From positions 1-58,828 of the forward strand of contig NZ_SPDV01000025.1 of NCBI RefSeq assembly GCF_004564275.1: 58,828 bases of DNA, written 5' to 3'. The notes beneath the pieces were generated by a model. It worked only from the letters and a program-made list of their open reading frames with translations. It searched no databases and was not told where the DNA came from. A program made the position numbers and the translations under genes. Position 1 is the first letter of the stretch. Each line of letters opens with the position of its first letter. Shown piece by piece: positions 17,961 through 26,648 of this stretch. Source of the DNA: Sphingomonas parva (ex Maeng et al. 2020) (GTDB lineage Bacteria; Pseudomonadota; Alphaproteobacteria; Sphingomonadales; Sphingomonadaceae).

Positions 17961-18995
17961 ATGATGCCCCGTGGGATCTGGAGCATAGTCTGGGTTGTGA
18001 CAGTGGGCGCGGCCGCGATGTCGGCATACCTAGTGGCGCTTAATGTCAGCATCGAACGTAGTGCGGTCGCGAGCCTGGAAAAAAGGATCGCACGAGAGAA
18101 GATGCTAATTGCGCAGCTCAAACGGCTTCACGCGCCGAAGCGGGTCTTTCCCGCACCAACCCCTAGACAGATAGTTTGCGTGTTCGAGCTCGATAAGAGC
18201 GGCCGACTGTCTTCTCTCCAGATCCTCTCGAAGCAGGACCCTCGAACGCCCAATGCGCCGATCTTGGTCGCGGTGCCCGCGCGCCTTGTCCCGCCAGAAG
18301 CGCCGGGCAAAGGCGTGATTGGTGTTTTGAAAACCACTCCGTACGACGCACTTCTCTTAATCGGATCAGAAGATGTCAAAGGGACATTCAAGCTCGCTTC
18401 AAATGAACCGGTACCGGAGTATGCCATTGACGGGATTGTACGGGGCACCTCCTTCGCTTTCTCGCTTCCGAGCCGCACGACCGTCCGGCGCCTTTTGACT
18501 ATCCCCTTTTCAGACGGGTCTTCCGCCCGCGCCTGCAGCACAACCCGCCTCCGTATTCCGCCCGGGTTTAAGGTTATAGAGGAGGGAACGACGATCGAGG
18601 CGCTACGACCTATCGAGCGCGTGATACCGTATTCTGAAGCGGGAACGAAAGCACTCGAAGTACTGCTACCTACCAGCAACTTTGGCGAATTCCTTAAGGG
18701 ATCCGCGATAAACTTCGTCTCGATCCTTGCTGCGGCAGTGGCAGGAATTCTCGGCAGCGGATTGCGGCCCAAAACCTATAGAAACGTCGTATTGGGGTAC
18801 TCCGCCGCATGCGCGGCTTACCTCGTAAGCGGCCTCTACGCAGCGATGAGCGGCTACTTCGGCTTTGCCGACGAATTGACCAACTTGGCCACGGGAGTAG
18901 CCAGTTTGGCACTCGCATGGGTACCTTACCGCCTGCGCTACATCGGCTTGCGCGACCCCAAACCGCGTCCGCCGCACCCGCAAGCACCTGTCTAA
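17961..18995 (+). CDS. Unrecognised membrane protein with FtsL-like N terminus
   Basis: 344 residues. An N-terminal membrane helix (IWSIVWVVTVGAAAMSAYLV) leads into a short heptad-like stretch (about residues 30-52), an arrangement that resembles FtsL-type proteins. A long extracytoplasmic region of about 190 residues follows, then two or three more helices near residues 250-325. AT-rich codon use marks it as part of the island. Start could also be the second Met. The FtsL resemblance is only by pattern; no function is claimed. Confidence 0.6.
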   Translation: MMPRGIWSIVWVVTVGAAAMSAYLVALNVSIERSAVASLEKRIAREKMLIAQLKRLHAPKRVFPAPTPRQIVCVFELDKSGRLSSLQILSKQDPRTPNAPILVAVPARLVPPEAPGKGVIGVLKTTPYDALLLIGSEDVKGTFKLASNEPVPEYAIDGIVRGTSFAFSLPSRTTVRRLLTIPFSDGSSARACSTTRLRIPPGFKVIEEGTTIEALRPIERVIPYSEAGTKALEVLLPTSNFGEFLKGSAINFVSILAAAVAGILGSGLRPKTYRNVVLGYSAACAAYLVSGLYAAMSGYFGFADELTNLATGVASLALAWVPYRLRYIGLRDPKPRPPHPQAPV

Positions 18996-19049
18996 CTCTT
19001 GTGCTAGAGGCACGCTGTAGCACCTTCCGCCGCAGCTATGGGATGGTCG

Positions 19050-20576
19050 TCACCCACGAATCTCCGGCATCCGGTGCTCGTCCACCAGGTCGCTGAACCG
19101 CGTGATCTTCGCCTCGAACTTCAGCGTCACCGTGCCGGTCGCGCCGTGGCGCTGCTTGGCGATGATCACTTCGGCGCGGCCGTGGACCTCCTCCATCGCG
19201 CGCTGCCATTCCTCGAAGGCGGCGACGGCATTGGCGTCGTCGCCGGCCTGGGCCGAGGCTTCCTTCGGCTTGGTGAAATTGACGTAATATTCCTCGCGAT
19301 AGACGAACAGGACGATGTCGGCGTCCTGCTCGATCGAGCCGGATTCGCGAAGGTCGGAGAGCTGCGGGCGCTTGTTCTCGCGGCTCTCGACCTGGCGGCT
19401 GAGCTGGGACAGCGCCATCACCGGCACGTTCAGCTCCTTGGCCAGGGTCTTGAGGCCGCGCGAGATCTCCGAAATCTCCTGCACGCGGTTACCGTCGGTC
19501 GATTTGCCCGAGCCCTGCAGCAGCTGGAGATAGTCGACGACGATGAAGCCGATGCCGCGCTGGCGCTTGAGGCGCCGGGCGCGGGTCCTCAGCGCCGCGA
19601 TGGTCAGGCCCGGCGTGTCGTCGATGTAGAGCGGCAGGCTCTCCAGCTCGGCGGCGGCGCGGGCGAGGTTGCGGAAATCAGCCTGGCTGATCTTGCCCAT
19701 GCGCAGGCTCTCGCCGCTGATCCCCGAATTTTCGGCGAGGATACGGGTGGCGAGCTGGTCGGCCGACATTTCGAGGCTGAAGAAGGCGACCGGCGCGCCG
19801 GCCGATTTCTTCGGGTCGATGCCGTCGGCGAGATCCTGGACGTAGCGCTGGGCGGCGTTGAACGCGATGTTGGTGGCGAGCGAGGTCTTGCCCATGCCGG
19901 GACGGCCGGCGAGGATGATCAGATCCGAATGATGCATGCCGCCGGTGCGGGCGTTGAAGCTCTCGAGCCCGGTGGTGACGCCGCTGAGGCCGCCGCCGGT
20001 GTTGAGCGCCTTCTCGGCCATCTGCACGGCCATCCGCGTCGCCTCGGCGAAGCTCTTCACCTGGCCCTCGTTGCCGCCTTCCTCGGCGACTCGGTAGAGC
20101 GCCGATTCGGCCTGCTCGATCTGGCCCTTGGGATCGACGTCCTCGCTGGTGTCGAGCGCCTTCTCGACCATCTCGCGGCCGACGCCGATCAACGCGCGCA
20201 GCAGAGCGAGCTCGTAGATCTGATCGGCGAAGTCGCGCGCGCCGATCACCGCGGCGCCGCTGCCGGTCAATTGGGCGAGATAGGCCGGACCGCCCAGCTC
20301 CTTCATCTCCTGGTCGGCCTCGAACAGCGGCCGCAGCGTCACCGGCGAGGCGATCATGTTGCGGTCGATCATCTTCAGGATCTGCTCGTAGATCCGGGCG
20401 TGGAGCGGCTCGTAGAAATGATCGGGCCTGAGCCGCATCTGCACGTCCTCGGCGATGCGGTTGTCGATCATCAGCGCGCCGAGCAGCGCCGCCTCGGCCT
20501 CGACGTTGTGCGGAAGAGTCGGAGCGCTGGGCGCGGGCGCATCGGCGTCCGCGAGCCGGAGTAGAGTTTCAGCCAT
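19050..20576 (-). CDS. dnaB: Replicative DNA helicase
   Basis: 508-residue hexameric 5'-3' helicase that unwinds DNA at the replication fork. The N-terminal domain begins PHNVEAEAALLGALMIDNRI; the RecA-like domain has Walker A AGRPGMGKTS (about residues 223-232), the Walker B region FIVVDYLQLL and the arginine-finger region QDADIVLFVYREEYY. Length and order are normal for DnaB. Start at the ATG 20576. It is divergent from the UPF0262 gene with 161 bp between. Confidence 0.96.
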   Translation of the reverse strand: MAETLLRLADADAPAPSAPTLPHNVEAEAALLGALMIDNRIAEDVQMRLRPDHFYEPLHARIYEQILKMIDRNMIASPVTLRPLFEADQEMKELGGPAYLAQLTGSGAAVIGARDFADQIYELALLRALIGVGREMVEKALDTSEDVDPKGQIEQAESALYRVAEEGGNEGQVKSFAEATRMAVQMAEKALNTGGGLSGVTTGLESFNARTGGMHHSDLIILAGRPGMGKTSLATNIAFNAAQRYVQDLADGIDPKKSAGAPVAFFSLEMSADQLATRILAENSGISGESLRMGKISQADFRNLARAAAELESLPLYIDDTPGLTIAALRTRARRLKRQRGIGFIVVDYLQLLQGSGKSTDGNRVQEISEISRGLKTLAKELNVPVMALSQLSRQVESRENKRPQLSDLRESGSIEQDADIVLFVYREEYYVNFTKPKEASAQAGDDANAVAAFEEWQRAMEEVHGRAEVIIAKQRHGATGTVTLKFEAKITRFSDLVDEHRMPEIRG

Positions 20577-20737
20577 GGCCGCAGTGTAGCCGCAGCGGGC
20601 CGGATTCCCTAGCCCGCGCGGGCAATTAGATGTGGACGCGCTGTGGAAAAGCCGGGTCCTCGAGCGCTCCGGATTGCGCCGCGGCGGACGCGCGCGGCGC
20701 TTCCACCGGGCGCGATCAGGCTCTAACAGGGCTCCCC

Positions 20738-21202
20738 ATGGCCGATCCGCGGATCATCGACATCGAGCTGGACGCGCGGACGATCATCCGCCGCAGCGAC
20801 GACATTGAACGGGAGCGCCAGGTCGCGATCTTCGATCTGCTCGAGGCCAATCACTTCCAGCCGGCCGGCCACCACGGCCCGTTCCGCATCCTGCTTCGGA
20901 TCGAGGACAACCGCCTGGCGATCGATCTCAAGGACGAGAACGGCGCCCCGCTTGAGACGATCCGCCTCGGCCTCGCCCGCTTCAAGCGCCCGATCCGCGA
21001 CTATTTCGCGATCTGCGAGAGCTACTTCAAGGCGGTGCGCAGCGACACCGCCAAGGGCATTGAGACGATCGACATGGCCCGCCGCGGCATCCACAACGAG
21101 GCCGCCGAGCTCCTCCAGGAATGCCTGAAGGACAGGATCGAAATGGACTTCGACACCGCGCGCCGCCTCTTCACCCTGATCTGCGTCCTTCACATAAAGT
21201 GA
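20738..21202 (+). CDS. UPF0262 family protein
   Basis: 154 residues with the family's opening (RIIDIELDARTIIRRS), IERERQVAIFDLLE, the DYFAICESYF motif and the conserved terminal RLFTLICVLHIK. Found almost only in alphaproteobacteria; function unknown. Start ATG at 20738 is supported by AGGG upstream and by the family start; the frame extends further upstream without a good start. Confidence 0.88.
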   Translation: MADPRIIDIELDARTIIRRSDDIERERQVAIFDLLEANHFQPAGHHGPFRILLRIEDNRLAIDLKDENGAPLETIRLGLARFKRPIRDYFAICESYFKAVRSDTAKGIETIDMARRGIHNEAAELLQECLKDRIEMDFDTARRLFTLICVLHIK

Positions 21203-21258
21203 TCAGGTCGCCATGCTCCCGGCATGGCTTCGAACTGCCGGGGGCAGTTCGAACCTGA

Positions 21259-21286
21259 TCATCCTCCCCGGCACGGGGAGGATTGG
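21259..21286. repeat. Single hairpin of the CCTCCCC repeat
   Basis: TCATCCTCCCCGGCACGGGG followed by AGGATTGG is a lone arm of the CCTCCCC family, lying between UPF0262 and the GH25 gene. It may act as a weak terminator or mRNA end. Confidence 0.5.
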
Positions 21287-21331
21287 CGCGCCCCTTGCCC
21301 CCATCCCCGCCCCGCGCGACACTCCCTTTCG

Positions 21332-22072
21332 ATGCGGACGCTGCGCCTCGCCCTTCTTCTCCTCCTCGCCGCTGCGCTGCTCGCGCTCGTCGCCTGGCGG
21401 CTGGCCATCCGCTGGCACCCGTCGGAGCGCACCTACCCGCTCCAGGGCATCGACGTCTCCCACCACCAGGGCGCGATCGACTGGACGGCGCTCCCCGCCC
21501 AGGGGGTCGATTTCGCCTATCTGAAGGCGAGCGAGGGCGGCGACCATCGCGACCGGCGCTTCCACGCCAACCGCCGCGGCGCCGCGGCGGCCGGCATTCC
21601 GCACGGCGCCTATCATTTCTTCACCCTCTGCCGCGGCGGCGCCGCGCAGGCGGCGAACTTTCTCGCCGCGATATCCGCCGATCCGACCCTGCTGCCGCCG
21701 GCGGTCGACCTCGAGTTCGGCGGCAATTGCGCCGCCCGCCCCGACCGCGCGGCGCTGCTGCGCGAGCTCGCCGCCTTCCTTGCCCCGGTCGAGGCGCGGA
21801 CCGGCCGGCGGGCGATCCTCTACGTCACCGAGGAGTTTGAGGCGGCCTATCGGATCAGCGAAGCGAGCGACCGGCCGCTCTGGCTGCGCCGCCTGCTCCG
21901 CCGCCCCGCTTACGGCACGCGGCCGTGGCGGATCTGGCAGGCGTCGAGCTTCCGCGCGCTGCGCGGGATCGACGGCCGGGTCGACTGGAACGTCGTGGAC
22001 GGGGCTTGCGGCCTCGCCGCCCTCGCCGCCCCTTGCCCGCCGGCCTCATCCGGAGGACACTCCGCCTCATGA
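21332..22072 (+). CDS. GH25-family lysozyme (N-acetylmuramidase), membrane-anchored or exported
   Basis: 246 residues. A hydrophobic N terminus (LALLLLLAAALLALVAWRL) serves as signal or anchor. The GH25 barrel shows GIDVSHHQGAIDW (catalytic Asp), YLKASEGG, HGAYHFF and the DLE catalytic acid in PAVDLEFGGN. It would cut between MurNAc and GlcNAc in peptidoglycan, in the periplasm. The stop overlaps the start of the next gene as ATGA, so the two are translationally coupled. Confidence 0.9.
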   Translation: MRTLRLALLLLLAAALLALVAWRLAIRWHPSERTYPLQGIDVSHHQGAIDWTALPAQGVDFAYLKASEGGDHRDRRFHANRRGAAAAGIPHGAYHFFTLCRGGAAQAANFLAAISADPTLLPPAVDLEFGGNCAARPDRAALLRELAAFLAPVEARTGRRAILYVTEEFEAAYRISEASDRPLWLRRLLRRPAYGTRPWRIWQASSFRALRGIDGRVDWNVVDGACGLAALAAPCPPASSGGHSAS

Positions 22073-22476
22073 GGTCCGCTCTCGCCCTGCTCGTCCCGCT
22101 CCTCCTCGCCGGCTGCGCCACCCGCGAGCCGCCGTTCGCGCCGGTCGCCCAGGTCGATTATACCGCGGTCGGCCACGATCCCTTCTGGATGGTGACGATC
22201 GGCGACGCTAGCATCGTCCTCACCCTCGGCGCCGAGGAGCCCGGCGGCCGCAAGAGCGACCTCCGCACCCACTCCGTCCCCCGCGTCCTCCCGCGCACCG
22301 ACGGGACGGTGACCCGCTGGGAATCGGGCGAAGGCACCGCCGTGATCGCCATCGAGGCCCGCCACGGCCCCTGCACCGGCGCCCGCGGCCTGGTCTATCG
22401 CGAGCACGTCACGATCAGCCTCAGCGGCCGCCAGCTCACCGGCTGCGGCGGCCGCCTGGTCGGGCGGGGGATCTGA
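22069..22476 (+). CDS. Putative lipoprotein of the COG3650 type
   Basis: 135 residues. The signal peptide ends with the lipobox LLAGC (Cys17), so an inner- or outer-membrane lipoprotein is predicted. The mature part begins with [17 protein letters not shown] and ends with a Cys-containing [13 protein letters not shown], like small lipoproteins grouped with COG3650/META-like domains. Start ATG 22069 overlaps the lysozyme stop (ATGA), suggesting a shared envelope role. Function unknown. Confidence 0.75.
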   Translation: MRSALALLVPLLLAGCATREPPFAPVAQVDYTAVGHDPFWMVTIGDASIVLTLGAEEPGGRKSDLRTHSVPRVLPRTDGTVTRWESGEGTAVIAIEARHGPCTGARGLVYREHVTISLSGRQLTGCGGRLVGRGI

Positions 22477-22480
22477 ACAA

Positions 22481-22632
22481 TCCTCCCCGCTTGCGGGGAG
22501 GGGGACCATGCGCAGCATGGTGGAGGGGGTTCCGAGACCCGCACTGCGCCGCCTTTGCTCTTCCGCGGGGCCCCAGCCCCCCTCCACCACGCGGTTGCGC
22601 CGCGCGGTCCCCCTCCCCGCGAACGGGGAGGA
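22481..22632. repeat. CCTCCCC palindromic repeat, full copy
   Basis: Runs from TCCTCCCCGCTTGCGGGGAG to CGAACGGGGAGGATCC between the lipoprotein gene and dcd. Both facing half-elements are complete. The apparent reading frames through it (from 22508) are repeat-derived. Confidence 0.8.
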
Positions 22633-22678
22633 TCCCTCCCCTTGCCTCCCGCCGCAATTCCCGCGAAGACCTCGGCCC

Positions 22679-23233
22679 ATGAGCATCATGTCCGACCGCT
22701 GGATTCGCCAACAGGCCCTCGACCATGGAATGATCGAGCCGTTCGAGGACGGCCAGCGCCGCGAGGGGACGATCAGCTACGGCCTCTCGTCCTACGGCTA
22801 TGACGCCCGCGTCGCCGACGAGTTCAAGATCTTCACCAATGTCGACAACGCCCTGGTCGACCCGAAGGACTTCGCCTCGAACAGCTTCGTCGACCGCAAG
22901 ACCGACGTCTGCATCATCCCGCCGAACAGCTTCGCCCTCGCCCGCACGGTCGAATATTTCCGGGTGCCGCGCGACGTGCTCGTCATCTGCCTCGGCAAGT
23001 CGACCTATGCGCGCTGCGGGATCATCGTCAACGTGACCCCGCTCGAGCCCGGCTGGGAAGGCCATGTCACGCTCGAATTCTCGAACACGACGCCGCTCCC
23101 CGCCAAGATCTACGCCAACGAGGGCGCCTGCCAGTTCCTGTTCCTGCAGGGCAACGAGCCGTGCGAGACGAGCTATGCCGACCGCGCCGGCAAATACATG
23201 GGCCAGCGCGGCGTCACTCTGCCGCGGCTCTGA
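22679..23233 (+). CDS. dcd: dCTP deaminase
   Basis: 184-residue trimeric enzyme that deaminates dCTP to dUTP, feeding dTMP synthesis. Family marks: [25 protein letters not shown], the catalytic Glu in [14 protein letters not shown], and the C-terminal [12 protein letters not shown] lid. The ATG at 22679 gives the normal length; the frame upstream is formed by the palindromic repeat. Confidence 0.96.
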   Translation: MSIMSDRWIRQQALDHGMIEPFEDGQRREGTISYGLSSYGYDARVADEFKIFTNVDNALVDPKDFASNSFVDRKTDVCIIPPNSFALARTVEYFRVPRDVLVICLGKSTYARCGIIVNVTPLEPGWEGHVTLEFSNTTPLPAKIYANEGACQFLFLQGNEPCETSYADRAGKYMGQRGVTLPRL

Positions 23234-23309
23234 ACCGGCGGGAGCATCGACATACGCCGGCGGGGGCGCTCCATATCCGCACGCCTTGGTCTCCGCTCGG
23301 CCCCGTCGC

Positions 23310-23684
23310 TCACGGAAAACGGATATCGCCCTGGTCGGAACTGACGTCGAAGAAACCCACGCCGTGTTTCGCCGCGAGACTTTCAGCTGCAAGATGGGCC
23401 GCCTCGACCTGTGACCAGGTGAACGCTGCATAGATAACCGACCGGCCGATCGAGTAATCGGTCAGCTTCGGGTTGTCGTAATCGTCCGATGCCAGTGGAC
23501 CGTTGATCGGCGGAAAGGCTTCCGCAATCTCGGTGAACCAGCTGGCCAGCGCCGGGGTCGTGACCCTGGGGTCGTCATAGGAATGCCCCTCGTCCCACTG
23601 AACCTGCTCATGATACCAGCGCAGAAAGGCTTCGCGCTCGCGCGGCGCGGCCTCCGGATCGAACACCATCAGGTCGTAGCTCAC
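23310..23684 (-). CDS. Conserved hypothetical protein
   Basis: 124 residues from a GTG at 23684 (V-S-Y-D-L-M-V-F). Marked segments are FLRWYHEQVQWDEGHSYDDP, FPPINGPLASDD, TDYSIGRSVIYAAFTW and HGVGFFDVS. I recall similar small soluble proteins in many proteobacteria with no known function. The frame continues upstream through a repeat element to 23993, but the family-like start and the repeat argue for the short form; an ATG at 23669 is the alternative. Confidence 0.65.
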   Translation of the reverse strand: MSYDLMVFDPEAAPREREAFLRWYHEQVQWDEGHSYDDPRVTTPALASWFTEIAEAFPPINGPLASDDYDNPKLTDYSIGRSVIYAAFTWSQVEAAHLAAESLAAKHGVGFFDVSSDQGDIRFP

Positions 23685-23780
23685 CCGAACTTTCTGGCTC
23701 TTCACGATGCTGTTCGCAACGAGTGGTTCGCCAGCGCGACCCCGTAGGACCCCCAGCCGCCGTGCTGCTCCGCCGCCGAA

Positions 23781-23976
23781 TTTCACGCGAAGGCGCGAAG
23801 AGCGCGAAGCCGCGAAGGCGTCGGCCCGCTGAAGGCGGTCGCATCGGCTGAAGACCTCGCGGAAGAAAGGCACGCTTCGCGTGCCCATAGCCTGCTGGCG
23901 CAGCGGGTACTCGCAGGCCCCACCGCCCCCGCAGACCCTTCGCGCCTTCCTTCTTCTTCGCGGCTTCGCGTGGAAA
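23781..23976. repeat. TTTCACGCGAA element, copy B
   Basis: Left end TTTCACGCGAAGGCGCGAAG, right end CTTCGCGGCTTCGCGTGGAA: inverted repeats with few mismatches. Internal perfect hairpin GGCACGC-TTC-GCGTGCC (about 23869-23885) and the shared CCCCCGCAGACCCTTCGCGC. About 196 bp, lying between the 23.3-kb gene and the end of rnr. Confidence 0.75.
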
Positions 23977-24026
23977 TGCTGCCTACGGACCACATGGAGG
24001 CCCGATGGATAGCCGCAGCCGCCCCG

Positions 24027-26627
24027 CTAGCGCCCCTGGTGCCGGATGTTCCCCGGCCGGCCGCGCTTGCCCTGCATTCTCACCTTCTTGCCGTCGCCGC
24101 CGCCGCTCTTGCCCTCCCGGTCACCGCGCTTGCCGTCGCGGCGGATCGGCCGCCGCGCGCTGCCCGGGCCGCCGCGCTGGAAGCCGCGCGCCCCGCCGTC
24201 GGGGAGCTCGAAGCGCAGGCCCCCCGACACGGGGTTGGCCTCGACCAGCCTGAGCTTCAGCCTCTGGCCCGAGGCGAACTCGGTCTCGCTGTCCTCGCCG
24301 ACCAGGGTCTGGCGGGCCTCGTCGTAGCGGAAATATTCGCTGCCCAGAGTGGAGACCGGCACCAGCCCGTCGCCGCCGAGCCCCTCGACCGTGGCGAAGA
24401 AGCCGAACGGCTGCACGCCGGTGATCCGGCAGTCGACCAGGTCGCCGACCCGTTCGGAGAGGTACGCGGCGACATAGCGGTCGAGCGTCTCGCGCTCCGC
24501 CTCCATCGCCCGCCGCTCCAGTTGCGAGATCAACTCGCCGGTGACCTCCATCGCCTCGAGGTCCTGGTCGGTGAGGCCGGTCTCGCGCGCCTCCGGTCCG
24601 AGATCGTAGGCGCGGACCAAAGAGCGGTGGACGATGAGGTCGGCATAGCGCCGGATCGGGCTGGTGAAATGGGCGTAGGAGCCGAGCGCCAGGCCGAAAT
24701 GGCCGTGGTTCTCCGGCCCGTAATAGGCCTGGGTCTGGGTGCGCAGGATCTGCTCCATCACCTGCGGCTTGAAATCGGCCTCGCCGACCCGTTCGATGAT
24801 GTGGTTGAAGGTCGACGGGCGGATCACCTGGCCCAGGGCGAACTCGATCTCGAAGGTCTTCAGATAGTCCTTCAGCGCGACCAGCTTCTCGCGGCTCGGC
24901 GGTTCGTGGTCGCGGTACATCACCGGCGCTTTCTTCGCCTCCAGCGCCTTGGCCGCCGCGACGTTGGCCGCGATCATGTAATCCTCGATCAGTTTGTGGG
25001 CGTCGAGCCGCTCGCGCGGCGCCACCGACAGGATCCGGCCCTTCTCGTCGAGCACCACCCGCCGCTCGGGCAGGTCGAGGTCGAGCGGCCCCCTTTTCTC
25101 GCGCGCCACGTACATCGCCCGCCAGCATTCCCACAAAGGCTTCAGCGTCGATTCGACCAGCGCCGGATCGACCGGGGGCGGCGCCGCAGCCGATGTAAGC
25201 TCGATCTCCGGCATCGAGCAGGGCGAGGAGGCGACCTCGACCCTCTCCCCGGCCTCGGCGCCCCCCCTGCCCTCGGCCGCATCGATCGCCGCCTGCGCGT
25301 CCTCATAGGCGATGTTGGCGGCGATCCGCACCCGGGCGCGGGAGAAGCGCCAGCGCTTCAATTCGCCGCTCTTCGCGACCTGGAGGTGGCAGACCAGCGA
25401 CGCGCGGTCCTCGCCCTGCTTCAGCGAGCAGACGTGGGCGGAGAGCGTCTCGGGCAGCATCGGCACCACCCGGTCGGGGAAATAGACCGAATTGCCGCGC
25501 TTGCGCGCCTCCTTGTCGAGCGCCGAGCCGGGGCGGACGTAGAAACTGACGTCGGCGATCGCGACGATCGCCTTCCAGCCGCCGGCATTGGCCGGATCGT
25601 CGTCCGGCGCCGCCCACACCGCGTCGTCATGGTCCCGCGCGTCGGCCGGGTCGATCGCCACGATCGGGATGGACGTGAGGTCTTCCCGAGCGACCATTCC
25701 TCCCCGGTACGGGGAGGGGGACCGGCCGGTGCCGGAGGCGCCGGACGGTGGAGGGGCTGGCACCGCCTCATCATTCTGCGCTGCAGGCAAGGGCTCGAAC
25801 TCACTGCCAGCCCCTCCCCCACTCGCCTGCGGCGAGCGGTCCCCCTCCCCGTGCCGGGGAGGAATTGAAGAGCCGCTCGGGTCAAGCGGCAGCCCCGCCA
25901 CCCGTTCCGCTTCCTCGAGCACGCGGTCCGGGAATTCGTGCGGGATGCCATGCTTGTGGATCGCGATCAGGCTGAAGCTGCGCGGCGCGAACGGGTCACC
26001 GAGCACCTCCGACACCCGGGCGCTGATCCGCGGCGGCCTTCCCACTTTCTCGGCCAGCACCAGGTCGCCCGGCTCGGCTCTGCCGAGGTCGGAGATCGGC
26101 AGCTCGCGCCGCTCCTTCTTCTCGACCGGGCGCAGCCACAGGCTCTCCCCTTCCTGGTGGACGACGCCGAGCACCAGTTCCTCGCCGCGCGCCAGTTTCT
26201 TCATCGGGTGGGCGGCGTAGCCATTCCCCCGCGCCTCGGTGCGGGCGAGGATCCGGTCGCCGGGGCCGAGCGCCCCGCCCCTGCCCCCCTTGCCGGTCCG
26301 CTCGAGCACGCGGATCCGCGGCTCGGGCATGTCGCTCTCCCAGCGCTCGGGGACGGCCCAGATTTGGCCCTGGTCGTCGACGTCCTTGACCCGGAGCACG
26401 GTGACCTTCGGCACGCCGCCGGCCTGGTGGAAGGCGCGGCCCGGCGAGCCCTCGATCAGCCCCTCGTCGGCCATGTCGCGCAGCAGCACCTTCAGCGCCT
26501 GCTTGTCGTTGCCGGAGAGGCCGAAGGCGCGGGCGAGCTCGCGCTTGCCCGCCGGCTGGTCGCTCGACGCGATGAAATCGAGGATCTGCTGGCGGCTCGG
26601 GAGACCGCCTCTGTCTTTTCTAGCCAT
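24027..26627 (-). CDS. rnr: Ribonuclease R with an in-frame repeat-encoded insert
   Basis: 866-residue 3'-5' exoribonuclease. Order: N-terminal winged-helix region (residues 1-65), cold-shock-like domains (about 70-250), RNB catalytic domain from AIDPADARDHDDAVW (metal-binding aspartates, residues 324-338) through SPIRRYADLIVHR, an S1 domain, and a Lys/Arg/Gly-rich tail for structured RNA. Residues about 252-312 match no family part: they are encoded by a complete CCTCCCC palindromic repeat (25697-25865) inserted without breaking the frame. A second non-conserved Pro/Ala stretch lies near residues 450-490. The catalytic residues are intact, so activity is likely kept. Confidence 0.93.
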   Translation of the reverse strand: MARKDRGGLPSRQQILDFIASSDQPAGKRELARAFGLSGNDKQALKVLLRDMADEGLIEGSPGRAFHQAGGVPKVTVLRVKDVDDQGQIWAVPERWESDMPEPRIRVLERTGKGGRGGALGPGDRILARTEARGNGYAAHPMKKLARGEELVLGVVHQEGESLWLRPVEKKERRELPISDLGRAEPGDLVLAEKVGRPPRISARVSEVLGDPFAPRSFSLIAIHKHGIPHEFPDRVLEEAERVAGLPLDPSGSSIPPRHGEGDRSPQASGGGAGSEFEPLPAAQNDEAVPAPPPSGASGTGRSPSPYRGGMVAREDLTSIPIVAIDPADARDHDDAVWAAPDDDPANAGGWKAIVAIADVSFYVRPGSALDKEARKRGNSVYFPDRVVPMLPETLSAHVCSLKQGEDRASLVCHLQVAKSGELKRWRFSRARVRIAANIAYEDAQAAIDAAEGRGGAEAGERVEVASSPCSMPEIELTSAAAPPPVDPALVESTLKPLWECWRAMYVAREKRGPLDLDLPERRVVLDEKGRILSVAPRERLDAHKLIEDYMIAANVAAAKALEAKKAPVMYRDHEPPSREKLVALKDYLKTFEIEFALGQVIRPSTFNHIIERVGEADFKPQVMEQILRTQTQAYYGPENHGHFGLALGSYAHFTSPIRRYADLIVHRSLVRAYDLGPEARETGLTDQDLEAMEVTGELISQLERRAMEAERETLDRYVAAYLSERVGDLVDCRITGVQPFGFFATVEGLGGDGLVPVSTLGSEYFRYDEARQTLVGEDSETEFASGQRLKLRLVEANPVSGGLRFELPDGGARGFQRGGPGSARRPIRRDGKRGDREGKSGGGDGKKVRMQGKRGRPGNIRHQGR
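25697..25865. repeat. CCTCCCC palindromic repeat inside rnr
   Basis: Runs from TTCCTCCCCGGTACGGGGAG to GTGCCGGGGAGGAATT, with the same facing halves as the intergenic copies at 15695, 22481 and 47102. It spans about 56 codons in frame, encoding low-complexity Gly/Ser/Pro-rich peptide (for example SSIPPRHGEGDRSPQASGGG). Confidence 0.85.
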
Positions 26628-26648
26628 TCACGCTCTTGTTCGTTCGGG

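Larger units (their letters stand above)
17312..19049. other. AT-richer island between astD and dnaB
   Basis: Base composition drops sharply from the surrounding GC-rich DNA (for example the 60 bases from 17521 are half GC). Codons such as ATA, TTA and AGT, rare in neighbouring genes, are used freely. It holds two unrecognised membrane-protein genes. No integrase, tRNA or obvious flanking repeat was found. I infer foreign origin or a rapidly evolving locus. Confidence 0.6.

Noticed and set aside
22508-22678. N-terminal extension of dcd
   Set aside because: It is the translated palindromic repeat; the family start fits the ATG at 22679.
23685-23993. Upstream extension of the minus-strand gene at 23310
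   Set aside because: The extension lies largely within the TTTCACGCGAA element and is Arg-rich; the short form starts like the remembered family.
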